NCBI RefSeq assembly: GCF_027270315.1
Contig: NZ_CP114413.1
Location: 3,844,001 to 3,908,000, forward strand
DNA: 64,000 bases
Direction of reading: 5' to 3'
Origin: Streptomyces cinnabarinus
GTDB lineage: Bacteria > Actinomycetota > Actinomycetes > Streptomycetales > Streptomycetaceae
Both the position numbers and the translations under genes were made by a program. Each line of letters starts with the position of its first letter. Position 1 is the first letter of the stretch. Below are positions 1 to 7,975 of this stretch, one piece after another. Below the pieces are notes generated by a model. The model was not told where the DNA came from and made no database searches. It saw only the letters and a program-made list of their open reading frames with translations.

Positions 1-191
1 TCGCCCGCATCCCCCACTGCACCGGTCGTGAAGTCTCCGACTGGCTCCGCACCGTAGAAGACGGCCCCGCCCTCGTTCGTTTCGAGGAGAAGGTCAGCTG
101 GCTTCGCCACGAATACGATCTCGCGTACGGCCACGCGAAGGCGATCGTCCACGAGTACGACCTGAGGAGGGCGGCGCGCAAGTTCCTCTAG
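1..191 (+). CDS. C-terminal part of a DUF4287-like protein
   Basis: The frame beginning at base 3 is open from the window edge to TAG at 189-191, so the 5' part lies outside. About 62 residues are visible. They contain W-L-R-H-E-Y-D-L followed by Y-G-H-A-K-A-I-V, which resembles the short helical 'WLK..HGLG.GHA.A' signature of DUF4287 proteins, a family of unknown function in actinobacteria. A strong hairpin follows directly, as expected for a gene end. The family call rests on this short motif only. Confidence 0.55.
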   Translation, partial: ARIPHCTGREVSDWLRTVEDGPALVRFEEKVSWLRHEYDLAYGHAKAIVHEYDLRRAARKFL

Positions 192-221
192 GCGCGCACA
201 GACGAACGCACAGACGGCGAA

Positions 222-247
222 GGGCCCCGGGTCGGAACCCGGGGCCC
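222..247. terminator. Bidirectional intrinsic terminator between converging genes
   Basis: An 11-bp perfect stem (222-232 with 237-247) closes a CGGA loop and is followed by TTT on the plus strand. It sits between the converging DUF4287-like and Bax1-I genes and can serve both. Confidence 0.8.
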
Positions 248-269
248 TTTCCTGTGATCCGGTCGCGGA

Positions 270-1166
270 TCAGTCGCTGCTGTTGAGGATCGAGATGAGC
301 CTCAGGAACTCCATGTAGATCCAGACCAGCGTCAGCGTGAGGCCGAAGGCGGCGAGCCAGGCCTCCTCGCGCGGGGCACCGTAGGCGATGCCGTCCTCGA
401 CCTGCTTGAAGTCCAGGGCCAGGAAGGCCGCGCCGAGCAGGATGCCGACGACGCCCATGAGGATGCCGAGCGGGCCGCTGCGGAAGCCGAGGCCGTCACC
501 GCCGCCGAAGACCGCGAACAGCAGGTTGACCGCCATCAGCATGATGAAGCCGAGCGCGGCCGCCATCACGAAGCCGACGAAGCGGCGGTTGACGCGGATC
601 CAGCCCGCCTTGTAGGCGATCAGCACGCTGAGGAAGACACCCATCGTGCCGAGCACGGCCTGCATGGCCGCGCCGTCCGCGATGCGGTTGTCGACCACGC
701 TGGAGACCACACCGAGGAACACACCCTCGAACGCGGCGTAGGAAAGGATCAGCGCGGGCGAGGCCTTGCGCTTGAAGGACTGCACCAGCGCCAGGACCAT
801 GCCGAGCAGACCGGCACCGATGGCGATGCCGTACGAGCGGCTGATGTTGGCGTCGTCGACCGGCAGCAGCGCCCAGGCGAGCGCGGCGGTGACGACCAGC
901 ACGCCGAGGGTCGTGCCGGTGCGCATGACGACGTCGTCCATCGTCATCCGGCCGGTGGTGACCGGGGCCTGCGGCGGCGCGCCGTACTGAAGGTCCTGCT
1001 GGGCGTAGGGGTTCTGGGCGTACGGGTTACCGCCCTGCGGCTGGGCGTACGGGTTGCCCTGCGTGCCCACAGCGGCGCCCCCGGCCTGCGGCTGGGCGTT
1101 GAATCCCGCATAGCCGTTGTCGCGGCTGAACCCCCGTCGCGAGAAGACCGGGTTGCTGCTCCTCAT
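270..1166 (-). CDS. Bax inhibitor-1/YccA family membrane protein
   Basis: This 298-residue integral membrane protein has about seven hydrophobic segments in its C-terminal 210 residues, the Bax1-I (UPF0005) fold. Family members are linked to ion leak and stress tolerance; no substrate is known for the actinobacterial ones. The N-terminal 75 residues are cytosolic low-complexity sequence with repeated G-N-P-Y-A-Q units and no membrane segment, a typical actinobacterial extension. The ATG is preceded by GGAGGAG at good spacing, which fixes the start. The gene is monocistronic, with its 5' side facing the end of pobA 190 bases away. Confidence 0.88.
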   Translation of the reverse strand: MRSSNPVFSRRGFSRDNGYAGFNAQPQAGGAAVGTQGNPYAQPQGGNPYAQNPYAQQDLQYGAPPQAPVTTGRMTMDDVVMRTGTTLGVLVVTAALAWALLPVDDANISRSYGIAIGAGLLGMVLALVQSFKRKASPALILSYAAFEGVFLGVVSSVVDNRIADGAAMQAVLGTMGVFLSVLIAYKAGWIRVNRRFVGFVMAAALGFIMLMAVNLLFAVFGGGDGLGFRSGPLGILMGVVGILLGAAFLALDFKQVEDGIAYGAPREEAWLAAFGLTLTLVWIYMEFLRLISILNSSD

Positions 1167-1356
1167 TTCACTCCTCCATGGCCACCTTGCGCAGCCTTGG
1201 GCTCAAGAGTAATGGAAAGGCAAAAGAAAGACTCTACTGCTTGGGGAGGATCTTTCCCTTGTCATGCTGCGCAACACGCTACGTGGGTCCCTGATTCCCG
1301 GCACCGGAGGGGCCCATTCATGACCAACCCGCGACACGTCCGGAACCCGTCGGTGA

Positions 1357-2532
1357 TCAGCCGAACGGGAACCCCGTGTACGCCTCCGCCAGATCGGTCC
1401 CGGCGGCCCGCGAGGAGGCGATCCGCGCCAGCCGGGCGAGCTGGAGCCGGTCCTCGAACGGGGTGGCGTCCGGGGCCCGGTGGAGCAGGGTCGTCATGTC
1501 GCAGGAGAACCGCTCGGCCTGCCACACCCGCCGCAGACAGGTCGCCGAGTACCCGTCGAGCAGCTCGGCCGAACCGGTCTCCCTCTCGTACGTCAGCGCC
1601 CGCGCGAAGGTGACGACGTCCCCCACGGCCAGGTTGAGCCCCTTGGCCCCGGTCGGCGGCACGATGTGCGCGGCGTCACCGGCGAGGAAGAGCCGGCCGT
1701 GGCGCATGGGCTCGTGGACATAGGAGCGCATCGGGGTCACCGACTTCTGGGTGATCGGGCCGCGGGCGAGGCGCCAGTCGTCGTCCGTCTCGAAGCGGCG
1801 CTCCAGCTCGGCCCAGATCGCGTCGTCCGGCCAGGACTCGGGGTCGGTGCCCTCAGGGACCTGGAGGTAGAGGCGGGAGACGGACGGGGAGCGCATGGAC
1901 AGCAGGGCGAAGCCCCGGTCGTGCCGGGCGTAGACCAGCTCGTCGTGCGAGGGCGGTACGTCGGCCAGGATGCCGAGCCAGGCAAAGGGGTACGTCCGTT
2001 CGAAGGTGCGGGTCAGCTGCTCGGGGATCGCCTTGCGCGCCACGCCCCAGTGGCCGTCGCAGCCGACGACGTAGTCGCACTCCAGAACCTCCTCGCGGCC
2101 TTCCGTCCGGAAGCGGACGCGCGGGTGGTCGGTGTCCGCGTCCTCCACGGCCAGGGCCTCCGCCTCGAACATCAGCGGGTGACCCTCCTTCAGCTGGAGG
2201 GCGATGAGGTCCTTGCAGACCTCGGTCTGGGCGTAGACCGTCACCGACCGGCCACCGGTGAGCGCGGGGAAGTCGACGCGGTGGCGGGTGCGGTCGTAGC
2301 GCAGTTCCACCCCGTCGTGGCGCAGGCCCTCGCGGTCCATGCGCTCACCCGCGCCGGCCGCGCGCAGGACGTCGACCGTGCCCTGCTCCAGGATCCCGGC
2401 CCGCTGCCGCTGCTCGACATAGGCACGGTCGCGGCTCTCCAGGACGACCGAGTCGATACCGGCGCGGTACAGGAGCCGGGCGAGCAGGAGGCCGGCGGGG
2501 CCGGCTCCGATGATGCCGACGGTGGTGCGCAT
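1357..2532 (-). CDS. pobA: 4-hydroxybenzoate 3-monooxygenase
   Basis: A 391-residue FAD aromatic hydroxylase that converts 4-hydroxybenzoate to protocatechuate with NAD(P)H and oxygen, feeding the beta-ketoadipate pathway. The N-terminus has the dinucleotide motif G-I-I-G-A-G-P-A-G, and a second FAD motif G-D-A-A-H occurs near residue 285 followed by P-P-T-G-A-K-G. Length equals the family norm of about 390. An in-frame ATG 32 codons upstream exists, but the ATG at 2530-2532 follows GGAG and starts exactly at the Rossmann strand, so it is preferred. An inverted repeat at 2560-2577 just upstream is a likely operator. Confidence 0.88.
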   Translation of the reverse strand: MRTTVGIIGAGPAGLLLARLLYRAGIDSVVLESRDRAYVEQRQRAGILEQGTVDVLRAAGAGERMDREGLRHDGVELRYDRTRHRVDFPALTGGRSVTVYAQTEVCKDLIALQLKEGHPLMFEAEALAVEDADTDHPRVRFRTEGREEVLECDYVVGCDGHWGVARKAIPEQLTRTFERTYPFAWLGILADVPPSHDELVYARHDRGFALLSMRSPSVSRLYLQVPEGTDPESWPDDAIWAELERRFETDDDWRLARGPITQKSVTPMRSYVHEPMRHGRLFLAGDAAHIVPPTGAKGLNLAVGDVVTFARALTYERETGSAELLDGYSATCLRRVWQAERFSCDMTTLLHRAPDATPFEDRLQLARLARIASSRAAGTDLAEAYTGFPFG

Positions 2533-2559
2533 CGAGGCTCCGTTCAGATGCGTTCGCTT

Positions 2560-2577
2560 AGTGAAGTTTGTTTCACT
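2560..2577. promoter_or_regulatory. Inverted repeat upstream of pobA, candidate operator
   Basis: AGTGAA (2560-2565) and TTCACT (2572-2577) form a perfect 6-bp inverted repeat around a 6-bp centre, 28-45 bases upstream of the pobA start in a locally AT-rich stretch. Streptomyces pobA genes are known to be controlled by an IclR-type regulator. No such gene lies in this window, so the bound protein is a guess. Confidence 0.4.
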
Positions 2578-2666
2578 GACCTTGAGGCATGAGTTTCCGA
2601 CCGCATCCGCGCCGCTGTCAACGGTCATGCGGTGAACTCTTCAATGGACGGTGCAGGTGTCGGAGG

Positions 2667-2749
2667 TGCCCGGAACCGGACTTGAACCGGTACGCCCGCG
2701 AGGGGCAGCGAGGTTTAAGCTCGCCGTGTCTGCATTCCACCATCCGGGC
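2667..2749 (-). tRNA. bldA: tRNA-Leu(UAA), the developmental tRNA bldA
   Basis: The minus strand folds as a class II tRNA. The acceptor arms GCCCGGA and TCCGGGC pair, the anticodon stem GCGAG/CTCGC holds the loop CTTAAAC with anticodon TAA (2715-2717), a long variable arm follows, and the T arm carries GGTTCAAGTCC. Discriminator A is followed by CCT, so CCA is not encoded. Length (83 nt) and sequence match Streptomyces bldA, the only tRNA that reads UUA. In that genus UUA codons are confined to developmental, secondary-metabolism and accessory genes. Two genes in this window use TTA (codons at 18653-18655 and 60644-60646). Confidence 0.97.
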
Positions 2750-3136
2750 AGGCCATGGGCTCCGCGTCGAGGTTCCGAGCCTATCGGGACGCATCCCCCG
2801 AACAGCGGAGGGACGACCCGATGTTGTCTTATTTTATTGACGTCTGAGGGTGCATCAGCCCGCGGAACGAGCCATCCGCACTTGCCAATAGCCTTGCGTG
2901 CGACGCACGGCCACGCATGGGGAATGACGGAATTTCACCGCCCGAACAAGGACGCTCCACCTGTTCTCGACACATCCGCTCTCCGGGGCGCCGTCATCCC
3001 CAGGTATGACACGGCCGCGCCCGGTGCGACCGGAGTCTGCCTTCGGAACCGGAACAGCGGCTGACTACACGAAGACTTGCGGCCGTGACGATGGATGAGT
3101 CCCCCGAACCCGTCATCCATCGAGGAGCGCCTTCTC
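2750..3136. other. 387-base intergenic region between bldA and an ABC exporter operon
   Basis: The region holds the divergent promoters of bldA (minus strand) and the ABC exporter (plus strand). A short AT-rich tract at about 2821-2841 stands out in this GC-rich sequence. I see no convincing small gene and no hairpin terminator. Confidence 0.5.
2778..2783 (-). promoter_or_regulatory. Candidate -10 element for bldA
   Basis: On the minus strand TAGGCT lies 29-34 bases upstream of the mature 5' end of bldA, a plausible -10 box. The same hexamer stands before eno. No good -35 hexamer is seen at 17-18 bp. Confidence 0.3.
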
Positions 3137-3937
3137 GTGACCACCGCATCCATCGCCGGCCGGGCCACGTCCGTGGCCGCGTGCGCCACGGATCTGTCGA
3201 AGATCTACGGACAGGGCGAGACCCAGGTGGTCGCCCTGGACCGGGTCTCCGTCGAGTTCCGGCAGGGCGAGTTCACCGCGATCATGGGCCCGTCCGGCTC
3301 CGGCAAGTCCACCCTGATGCACTGCGTCGCCGGTCTGGACACCTTCTCCTCCGGCTCCGTGCGCATCGGCGACACCGAGCTGGGCTCGCTGAAGGACAAG
3401 CAGCTCACCAAGTTGCGCCGGGACAAGATCGGCTTCATCTTCCAGGCGTTCAACCTGCTGCCGACGCTGACGGCGCTGGAGAACATCACCCTCCCGATGG
3501 ACATCGCGGGCCGCAAGGCGGACCAGCAGTGGCTGGACTCCGTCATCCAGATGGTGGGCCTGCGGGACCGCCTCGGGCACCGCCCCTCCCAGCTCTCCGG
3601 CGGTCAGCAGCAGCGCGTCGCGGTAGCCCGGGCCCTCGCCTCCAAGCCGGACATCATCTTCGGCGACGAACCGACCGGAAACCTCGATTCCCGTTCCGGC
3701 GCCGAGGTGCTGGGCTTCCTGCGCAACTCCGTACGGGAGTTGGGGCAGACCGTGGTGATGGTGACCCATGACCCGGTGGCCGCGGCCTACGCGGACCGGG
3801 TGGTCTTCCTCGCCGACGGCCGGGTGGTGGACGAGATGTACCGCCCCACGGCGGATGGCGTGCTTGATTTCATGCTGCGCTTTTCTGGGGGGAACCCCCA
3901 GACCCCCGAGTTCGACGCGAAGGGCCGCACCAGCTGA
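3137..3937 (+). CDS. ABC transporter ATP-binding protein, MacB/LolD type
   Basis: A 266-residue ATPase for the FtsX-like permease that follows. Walker A G-P-S-G-S-G-K-S-T lies at residues 51-59, the Q-loop in F-I-F-Q-A-F-N, the signature L-S-G-G-Q-Q-Q-R, and Walker B ends in F-G-D-E-P-T-G-N. These are hallmarks of the lipoprotein/MacB exporter class. GTG at 3137 is chosen because GAGGAG lies nine bases upstream; the first ATG 14 codons earlier has no ribosome site. The stop shares one base with the permease ATG. A close paralogue pair is at 34966-38330. Confidence 0.9.
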   Translation: MTTASIAGRATSVAACATDLSKIYGQGETQVVALDRVSVEFRQGEFTAIMGPSGSGKSTLMHCVAGLDTFSSGSVRIGDTELGSLKDKQLTKLRRDKIGFIFQAFNLLPTLTALENITLPMDIAGRKADQQWLDSVIQMVGLRDRLGHRPSQLSGGQQQRVAVARALASKPDIIFGDEPTGNLDSRSGAEVLGFLRNSVRELGQTVVMVTHDPVAAAYADRVVFLADGRVVDEMYRPTADGVLDFMLRFSGGNPQTPEFDAKGRTS

Positions 3938-6465
3938 TGTTCCGCACCGCCCTGCGCAACGTCCTCGCGCACAAGGCCCGGCTCCTGATGACCGTGCTCG
4001 CCGTCATGCTCGGCGTCGCGTTCGTCTCCGGGACCCTGGTCTTCACCAACACCCTCTCCAACGCCCTCCAGAACAGCTCGGCCAAGGGCTTCGACCAGGT
4101 CGACGTCGCCGTGACCGCCAAGTCCCAGGAGGACAAGGGCAATACGATCGGCAAGACGCCCGAGCTGACCGAGTCCCTCCTCGACCGGAGCGCCCAAGTG
4201 CCGGGCGCCGCCTCCGCGATCGGCGTGGTGAACGGCTTCACCGCCCTCGCCGACAAGGACGGCAAGCTCATCGGCGGCGGCTTCCAGTCCCAGGGCGGCA
4301 ACTACTGGGGTGCCAAGGACACCCGGTACCCGCTGGTCGACGGGCACGCCCCGAGCGGCGCGGACGAGGTCCTGATCGACTCCGAGACCGCGAAGCGCGC
4401 CGGGTACGAGGTCGGCGACACCGTACGGCTCTCCGTCGACGGGCCCGTGATCGCGCCGACCGTCGTGGGTGTCTTCACCACCGACGACGGCAATGTCGCC
4501 GCCGGTGGCAGCCTCGCCCTGTTCGACACGGCGACGGCGCAGAAGCTGTTCGGCAAGACCGGCACGTACGACGAGATCGACGTCCGGGCCGCGGCCGGGA
4601 CCAGCGAGGAGGCGCTCAAGGCCGCGCTGGACAAGGCGCTGCCCAAGGGGCAGGTGGAGACCACCACCGGCACCGAACTCGCCGACGAGCAGGCCGAGGT
4701 GATCTCCTCGTCGATGAGCGGTCTGAAGCAGGGGATGCTGGTCTTCGCCGGGATCTCGCTGTTCGTCGGCACCTTCATCATCGCCAACACCTTCACCATG
4801 CTGGTCGCCCAGCGCACCAAGGAACTCGCGCTGCTGCGCGCCGTCGGCGCCTCGCGCCGCCAGGTCACGCGGTCGGTGCTGATCGAGGCGTTCGTGGTCG
4901 GCGCGGTGGCCGCGGTGGCCGGTCTGGTCGCGGGCATCGGCATCGGCGCGGGCCTGCGCTCATTGATGGGCACGCTCGGCGCGACCGTCCCCGACGGGCC
5001 GCTGGTCGTCTCCACCGGCACGATCGGGACCGCCCTCGCGGTCGGCGTGGTGATCACCATGCTGGCGGCCTGGCTGCCGGGCCGACGGGCCGCGAAGATC
5101 CCGCCGGTGGCGGCGATGAGCAGCCTGCACGCCCAGGCGACCACCAAGTCCCTGGTGCTGCGCAACACCCTCGGCGCACTGTTCTCCGGCGCGGGTGTGG
5201 CGGTCGTCCTGGCGGCGACCGCGATGGAGGGCTCGGACGGCCAGGCCCCGATGGGGCTCGGCGCGGTGCTGCTGATCATCGGTGTCTTCATCCTGACGCC
5301 GCTGCTGTCCCGCCCGCTGATCGCGGCGGCGGCGCCGCTCATGCGGATCTTCGGGGTGTCGGGCAAGCTCGCCCGGCAGAACTCGGTGCGCAACCCCCGC
5401 CGTACGGCCGCCACCGCCTCCGCGCTGATGATCGGGCTCACCCTGATCACCGGGATGACGGTGATGGCGGGCAGCCTCCAGCAGGGCATCGACAAGATGG
5501 CCTCCTCGTCGCTGCGCGCGGACTACGTGGTCTCCATGGCCAACGGCAACGAGCTCTCCACGGACGTCGACAGGAAGCTGCGCGCGCTGGACGGCGTCAC
5601 CGCCACCAGCCCGCTGCGCAACGCGCCCTCCCGGATCGACGGCGAGACGGAGTACCTCACCGGTGTCGACGGCTCCTCCATCGGCGAGCTGACCGAACTG
5701 CCCCTGGACGGCGGCGCGTTCCAGGTCGGCGGCGGCCAGGTGGTGGTCGACGACGACACCGCGGAGGCCCATGGCTGGCGGGCCGGTTCGACGTTCACCG
5801 CGCACTACGAGGACGGCGAGGCGCAGCGGCTGACGGTCGCCGGGGTCTACCAGGGCAACGAGATGATCCGCGGGATCATGCTCGACAACCGCGTCCTCAC
5901 CCCGCACCTCACCGACCCGGGCGACATGCAGGTCATGGTGAAGACGGCCGACGGCGCCTCGGAGGCGACGAAGGACGCGCTGGAGAAGGCCCTCGGCTCC
6001 AACCCGGCCATCCGGGTCCAGGACAAGCAGGACATCTCCAATGAGATCGCGCAGATGTTCACGCTGATCCTGAACATGGTCTACGGCCTGCTCGCCATGG
6101 CGGTGATCGTGGCGGTCCTCGGGGTCATCAACACCCTGGCGATGTCGGTGTTCGAGCGCTCCCAGGAGATCGGCATGCTCCGCGCGATCGGCCTGGACCG
6201 CAAGGGCATCAAGCGGATGGTCCGTCTGGAGTCCCTGGTGATCTCGCTGTTCGGCGGGGTGCTGGGCATCGGGCTCGGCATGTTCTTCGGCTGGGCGGCC
6301 GGCGAGCTGCTGGCGTCGAGGATGGCGACGTACGAACTGGTCCTGCCCTGGGCCCGGATGGGCGTCTTCCTGCTGCTGGCGGCGACCGTGGGCGTGCTGG
6401 CGGCGCTGTGGCCGGCCCGGCGGGCGGCGCGGCTGAACATGCTGACGGCGATCAAGTCGGAGTAG
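3937..6465 (+). CDS. FtsX-like permease of an ABC exporter
   Basis: An 842-residue permease with a membrane segment near residues 18-40, a large extracytoplasmic MacB-periplasmic-like domain, then clustered helices at about 260-390, and a second copy of the same plan from about residue 490, ending in three helices. This duplicated FtsX layout is typical of actinobacterial exporters of peptides or lipids, or of signalling complexes that couple ATP hydrolysis to extracellular proteins. Its ATG overlaps the ATPase stop by one base, so the two are translationally coupled. The substrate cannot be inferred from sequence. Confidence 0.88.
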   Translation: MFRTALRNVLAHKARLLMTVLAVMLGVAFVSGTLVFTNTLSNALQNSSAKGFDQVDVAVTAKSQEDKGNTIGKTPELTESLLDRSAQVPGAASAIGVVNGFTALADKDGKLIGGGFQSQGGNYWGAKDTRYPLVDGHAPSGADEVLIDSETAKRAGYEVGDTVRLSVDGPVIAPTVVGVFTTDDGNVAAGGSLALFDTATAQKLFGKTGTYDEIDVRAAAGTSEEALKAALDKALPKGQVETTTGTELADEQAEVISSSMSGLKQGMLVFAGISLFVGTFIIANTFTMLVAQRTKELALLRAVGASRRQVTRSVLIEAFVVGAVAAVAGLVAGIGIGAGLRSLMGTLGATVPDGPLVVSTGTIGTALAVGVVITMLAAWLPGRRAAKIPPVAAMSSLHAQATTKSLVLRNTLGALFSGAGVAVVLAATAMEGSDGQAPMGLGAVLLIIGVFILTPLLSRPLIAAAAPLMRIFGVSGKLARQNSVRNPRRTAATASALMIGLTLITGMTVMAGSLQQGIDKMASSSLRADYVVSMANGNELSTDVDRKLRALDGVTATSPLRNAPSRIDGETEYLTGVDGSSIGELTELPLDGGAFQVGGGQVVVDDDTAEAHGWRAGSTFTAHYEDGEAQRLTVAGVYQGNEMIRGIMLDNRVLTPHLTDPGDMQVMVKTADGASEATKDALEKALGSNPAIRVQDKQDISNEIAQMFTLILNMVYGLLAMAVIVAVLGVINTLAMSVFERSQEIGMLRAIGLDRKGIKRMVRLESLVISLFGGVLGIGLGMFFGWAAGELLASRMATYELVLPWARMGVFLLLAATVGVLAALWPARRAARLNMLTAIKSE

Positions 6466-6478
6466 CGGCAGAGATGTT

Positions 6479-6508
6479 GGGCCCCGCTTCCTTCTGGGGG
6501 CGGGGCCC
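6479..6508. terminator. Bidirectional terminator
   Basis: A 9-bp perfect GC stem (6479-6487 with 6500-6508) lies between the converging ABC permease and methyltransferase genes and is followed by TTCGTC. Confidence 0.7.
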
Positions 6509-6512
6509 TTCG

Positions 6513-7802
6513 TCAGTTCCAGGTGCGGGATCTCAGGGGCATTCCGGAGGCGCCGGAGCCGGGGGTGCGGACCGCCAGGACCTGGTTGACGCCGATCTGG
6601 TTGTGCTCGAAGGCGAGCGCGGAGGCGGCCATGTACAGGCGCCACACCCGGGCCCGGCCGGGGCTGGTCAGCCGTACCGCCCGGGGCCAGTCGTCCTCCA
6701 GGCGGGCCACCCAGTGGCGCAGGGTCAGGGCGTAGTGCTCCCGGATCGACTCGACGTCCCGCACTTCGAACCCGGCGCGCTCCAGCTGCCCGACGGTAAC
6801 GCCGATGGGCTGGAGTTCGCCGTCGGGGAAGACGTAGGCGTCGATGAACTCGTCCACGTGGTATGTCGATTCGTCGCGCTGCGGGCGCCGGGCGATCTGG
6901 TGGTTGAGGAGCCGCCCGCCGGGTTCGAGGAGCCGGTGGAGGTCGGTGGCGTACTCCAGGTACCGGTCGGCGCCGACGTGTTCGGCCATGCCGATGGAGG
7001 AGATCGCGTCGTAGGGCCCGTCCATGACGTCCCGGTAGTCCTGCACCCGGATCTCGATCCGGTCGGTCAGCCCCTCGTCGGCGGCGCGCTTGCGGGCGTA
7101 CGCCGCCTGCTCCTGGGACAGCGTGATGCCGACGACGTGCACGCCGTACCGCCGGGCGGCGTGGGCCGCCAGCGAGCCCCAGCCGCAGCCGACGTCGAGG
7201 AGCCGCACACCGGGCTCCAGGCCGAGTTTGCGGCAGACCAGGTCGAGCTTGTCGTGCTGGGCCGCTTCGAGGGTGCTGTCCGGGGTCTGCCAGTAGGCGC
7301 AGGAGTACACCATGGAGGGGCCGAGGACGATCTCGTAGAAGTCGTTGCCGACGTCGTAGTGGTGGCTGATGGCGCGGCGGTCGGTGCGCTTGGTGTGGAG
7401 GTGGCCGCGGCGCCTGACCTCCTCCTCGGGGGGCGCGGGCGGGAGCGGTGACCGGGCCATCGCGAAGAGCCCTCTGACCGCCGAGCGCACCTCGGGATCG
7501 CGCAGCGCCTCGGTGAGCGAGCGGGTGTCCTCGCCGCGCTCCCAGATCAGGCCGGAGAGCAGGTCGAGGCCGGCGTAGAGGTCGCCCTCGATGTCCAGGT
7601 CGCCGGCCACCCAGGCGCGGGCGAGGCCCAGTTCGCCCGGCCGCCACAGCAGCCGGCGGACGGCCCGGCGGTTGCGGACCACCAGCACCGGTGCGCCCGG
7701 CGGACCCGCCTGTGAACCGTCCCAGGCGCGGACGCGCACGGGGAGCGGTGCTCCCACCAGTTGTTCGACGAGGCCCTTCAGCCGCACCGCGGCGTCTGCC
7801 AT
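6513..7802 (-). CDS. Cyclopropane-fatty-acyl-phospholipid synthase family methyltransferase
   Basis: A 429-residue SAM-dependent enzyme of the CFA/mycolic-cyclopropane class, which adds a methylene or methyl group to unsaturated acyl chains of membrane phospholipids. The SAM motif L-L-D-V-G-C-G-W-G is followed by G-I-T-L-S-Q-E-Q, the latter diagnostic of the family. Downstream H-H-Y-D-V-G-N and E-H-V-G segments also fit. The ATG at 7800-7802 is chosen over an in-frame ATG 27 codons upstream because GGAGG sits eight bases before it. The gene is downstream of ndh but separated by a strong terminator. Confidence 0.85.
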   Translation of the reverse strand: MADAAVRLKGLVEQLVGAPLPVRVRAWDGSQAGPPGAPVLVVRNRRAVRRLLWRPGELGLARAWVAGDLDIEGDLYAGLDLLSGLIWERGEDTRSLTEALRDPEVRSAVRGLFAMARSPLPPAPPEEEVRRRGHLHTKRTDRRAISHHYDVGNDFYEIVLGPSMVYSCAYWQTPDSTLEAAQHDKLDLVCRKLGLEPGVRLLDVGCGWGSLAAHAARRYGVHVVGITLSQEQAAYARKRAADEGLTDRIEIRVQDYRDVMDGPYDAISSIGMAEHVGADRYLEYATDLHRLLEPGGRLLNHQIARRPQRDESTYHVDEFIDAYVFPDGELQPIGVTVGQLERAGFEVRDVESIREHYALTLRHWVARLEDDWPRAVRLTSPGRARVWRLYMAASALAFEHNQIGVNQVLAVRTPGSGASGMPLRSRTWN

Positions 7803-7914
7803 GGCGCACACCTCCATGACGGAGATACCGGAATGTCCAGGTACCCACGTAAACACCAACGGGGCGGCGGCGCAGTCCCCCATCTGCGTTAAGAGTCCGG
7901 TGCTCCCGGGGACG

Positions 7915-7956
7915 CCGAAGGGCCTCCCGCACCACGGATGGCGGGAGGCCCTTCGG
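7915..7956 (-). terminator. Intrinsic terminator of ndh
   Basis: A 16-bp perfect stem (7915-7930 with 7941-7956) with a 10-base loop, 20 bases past the ndh stop, separates ndh from the methyltransferase gene. Confidence 0.8.
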
Positions 7957-7975
7957 ATCGATCAGTGACCGGAGG

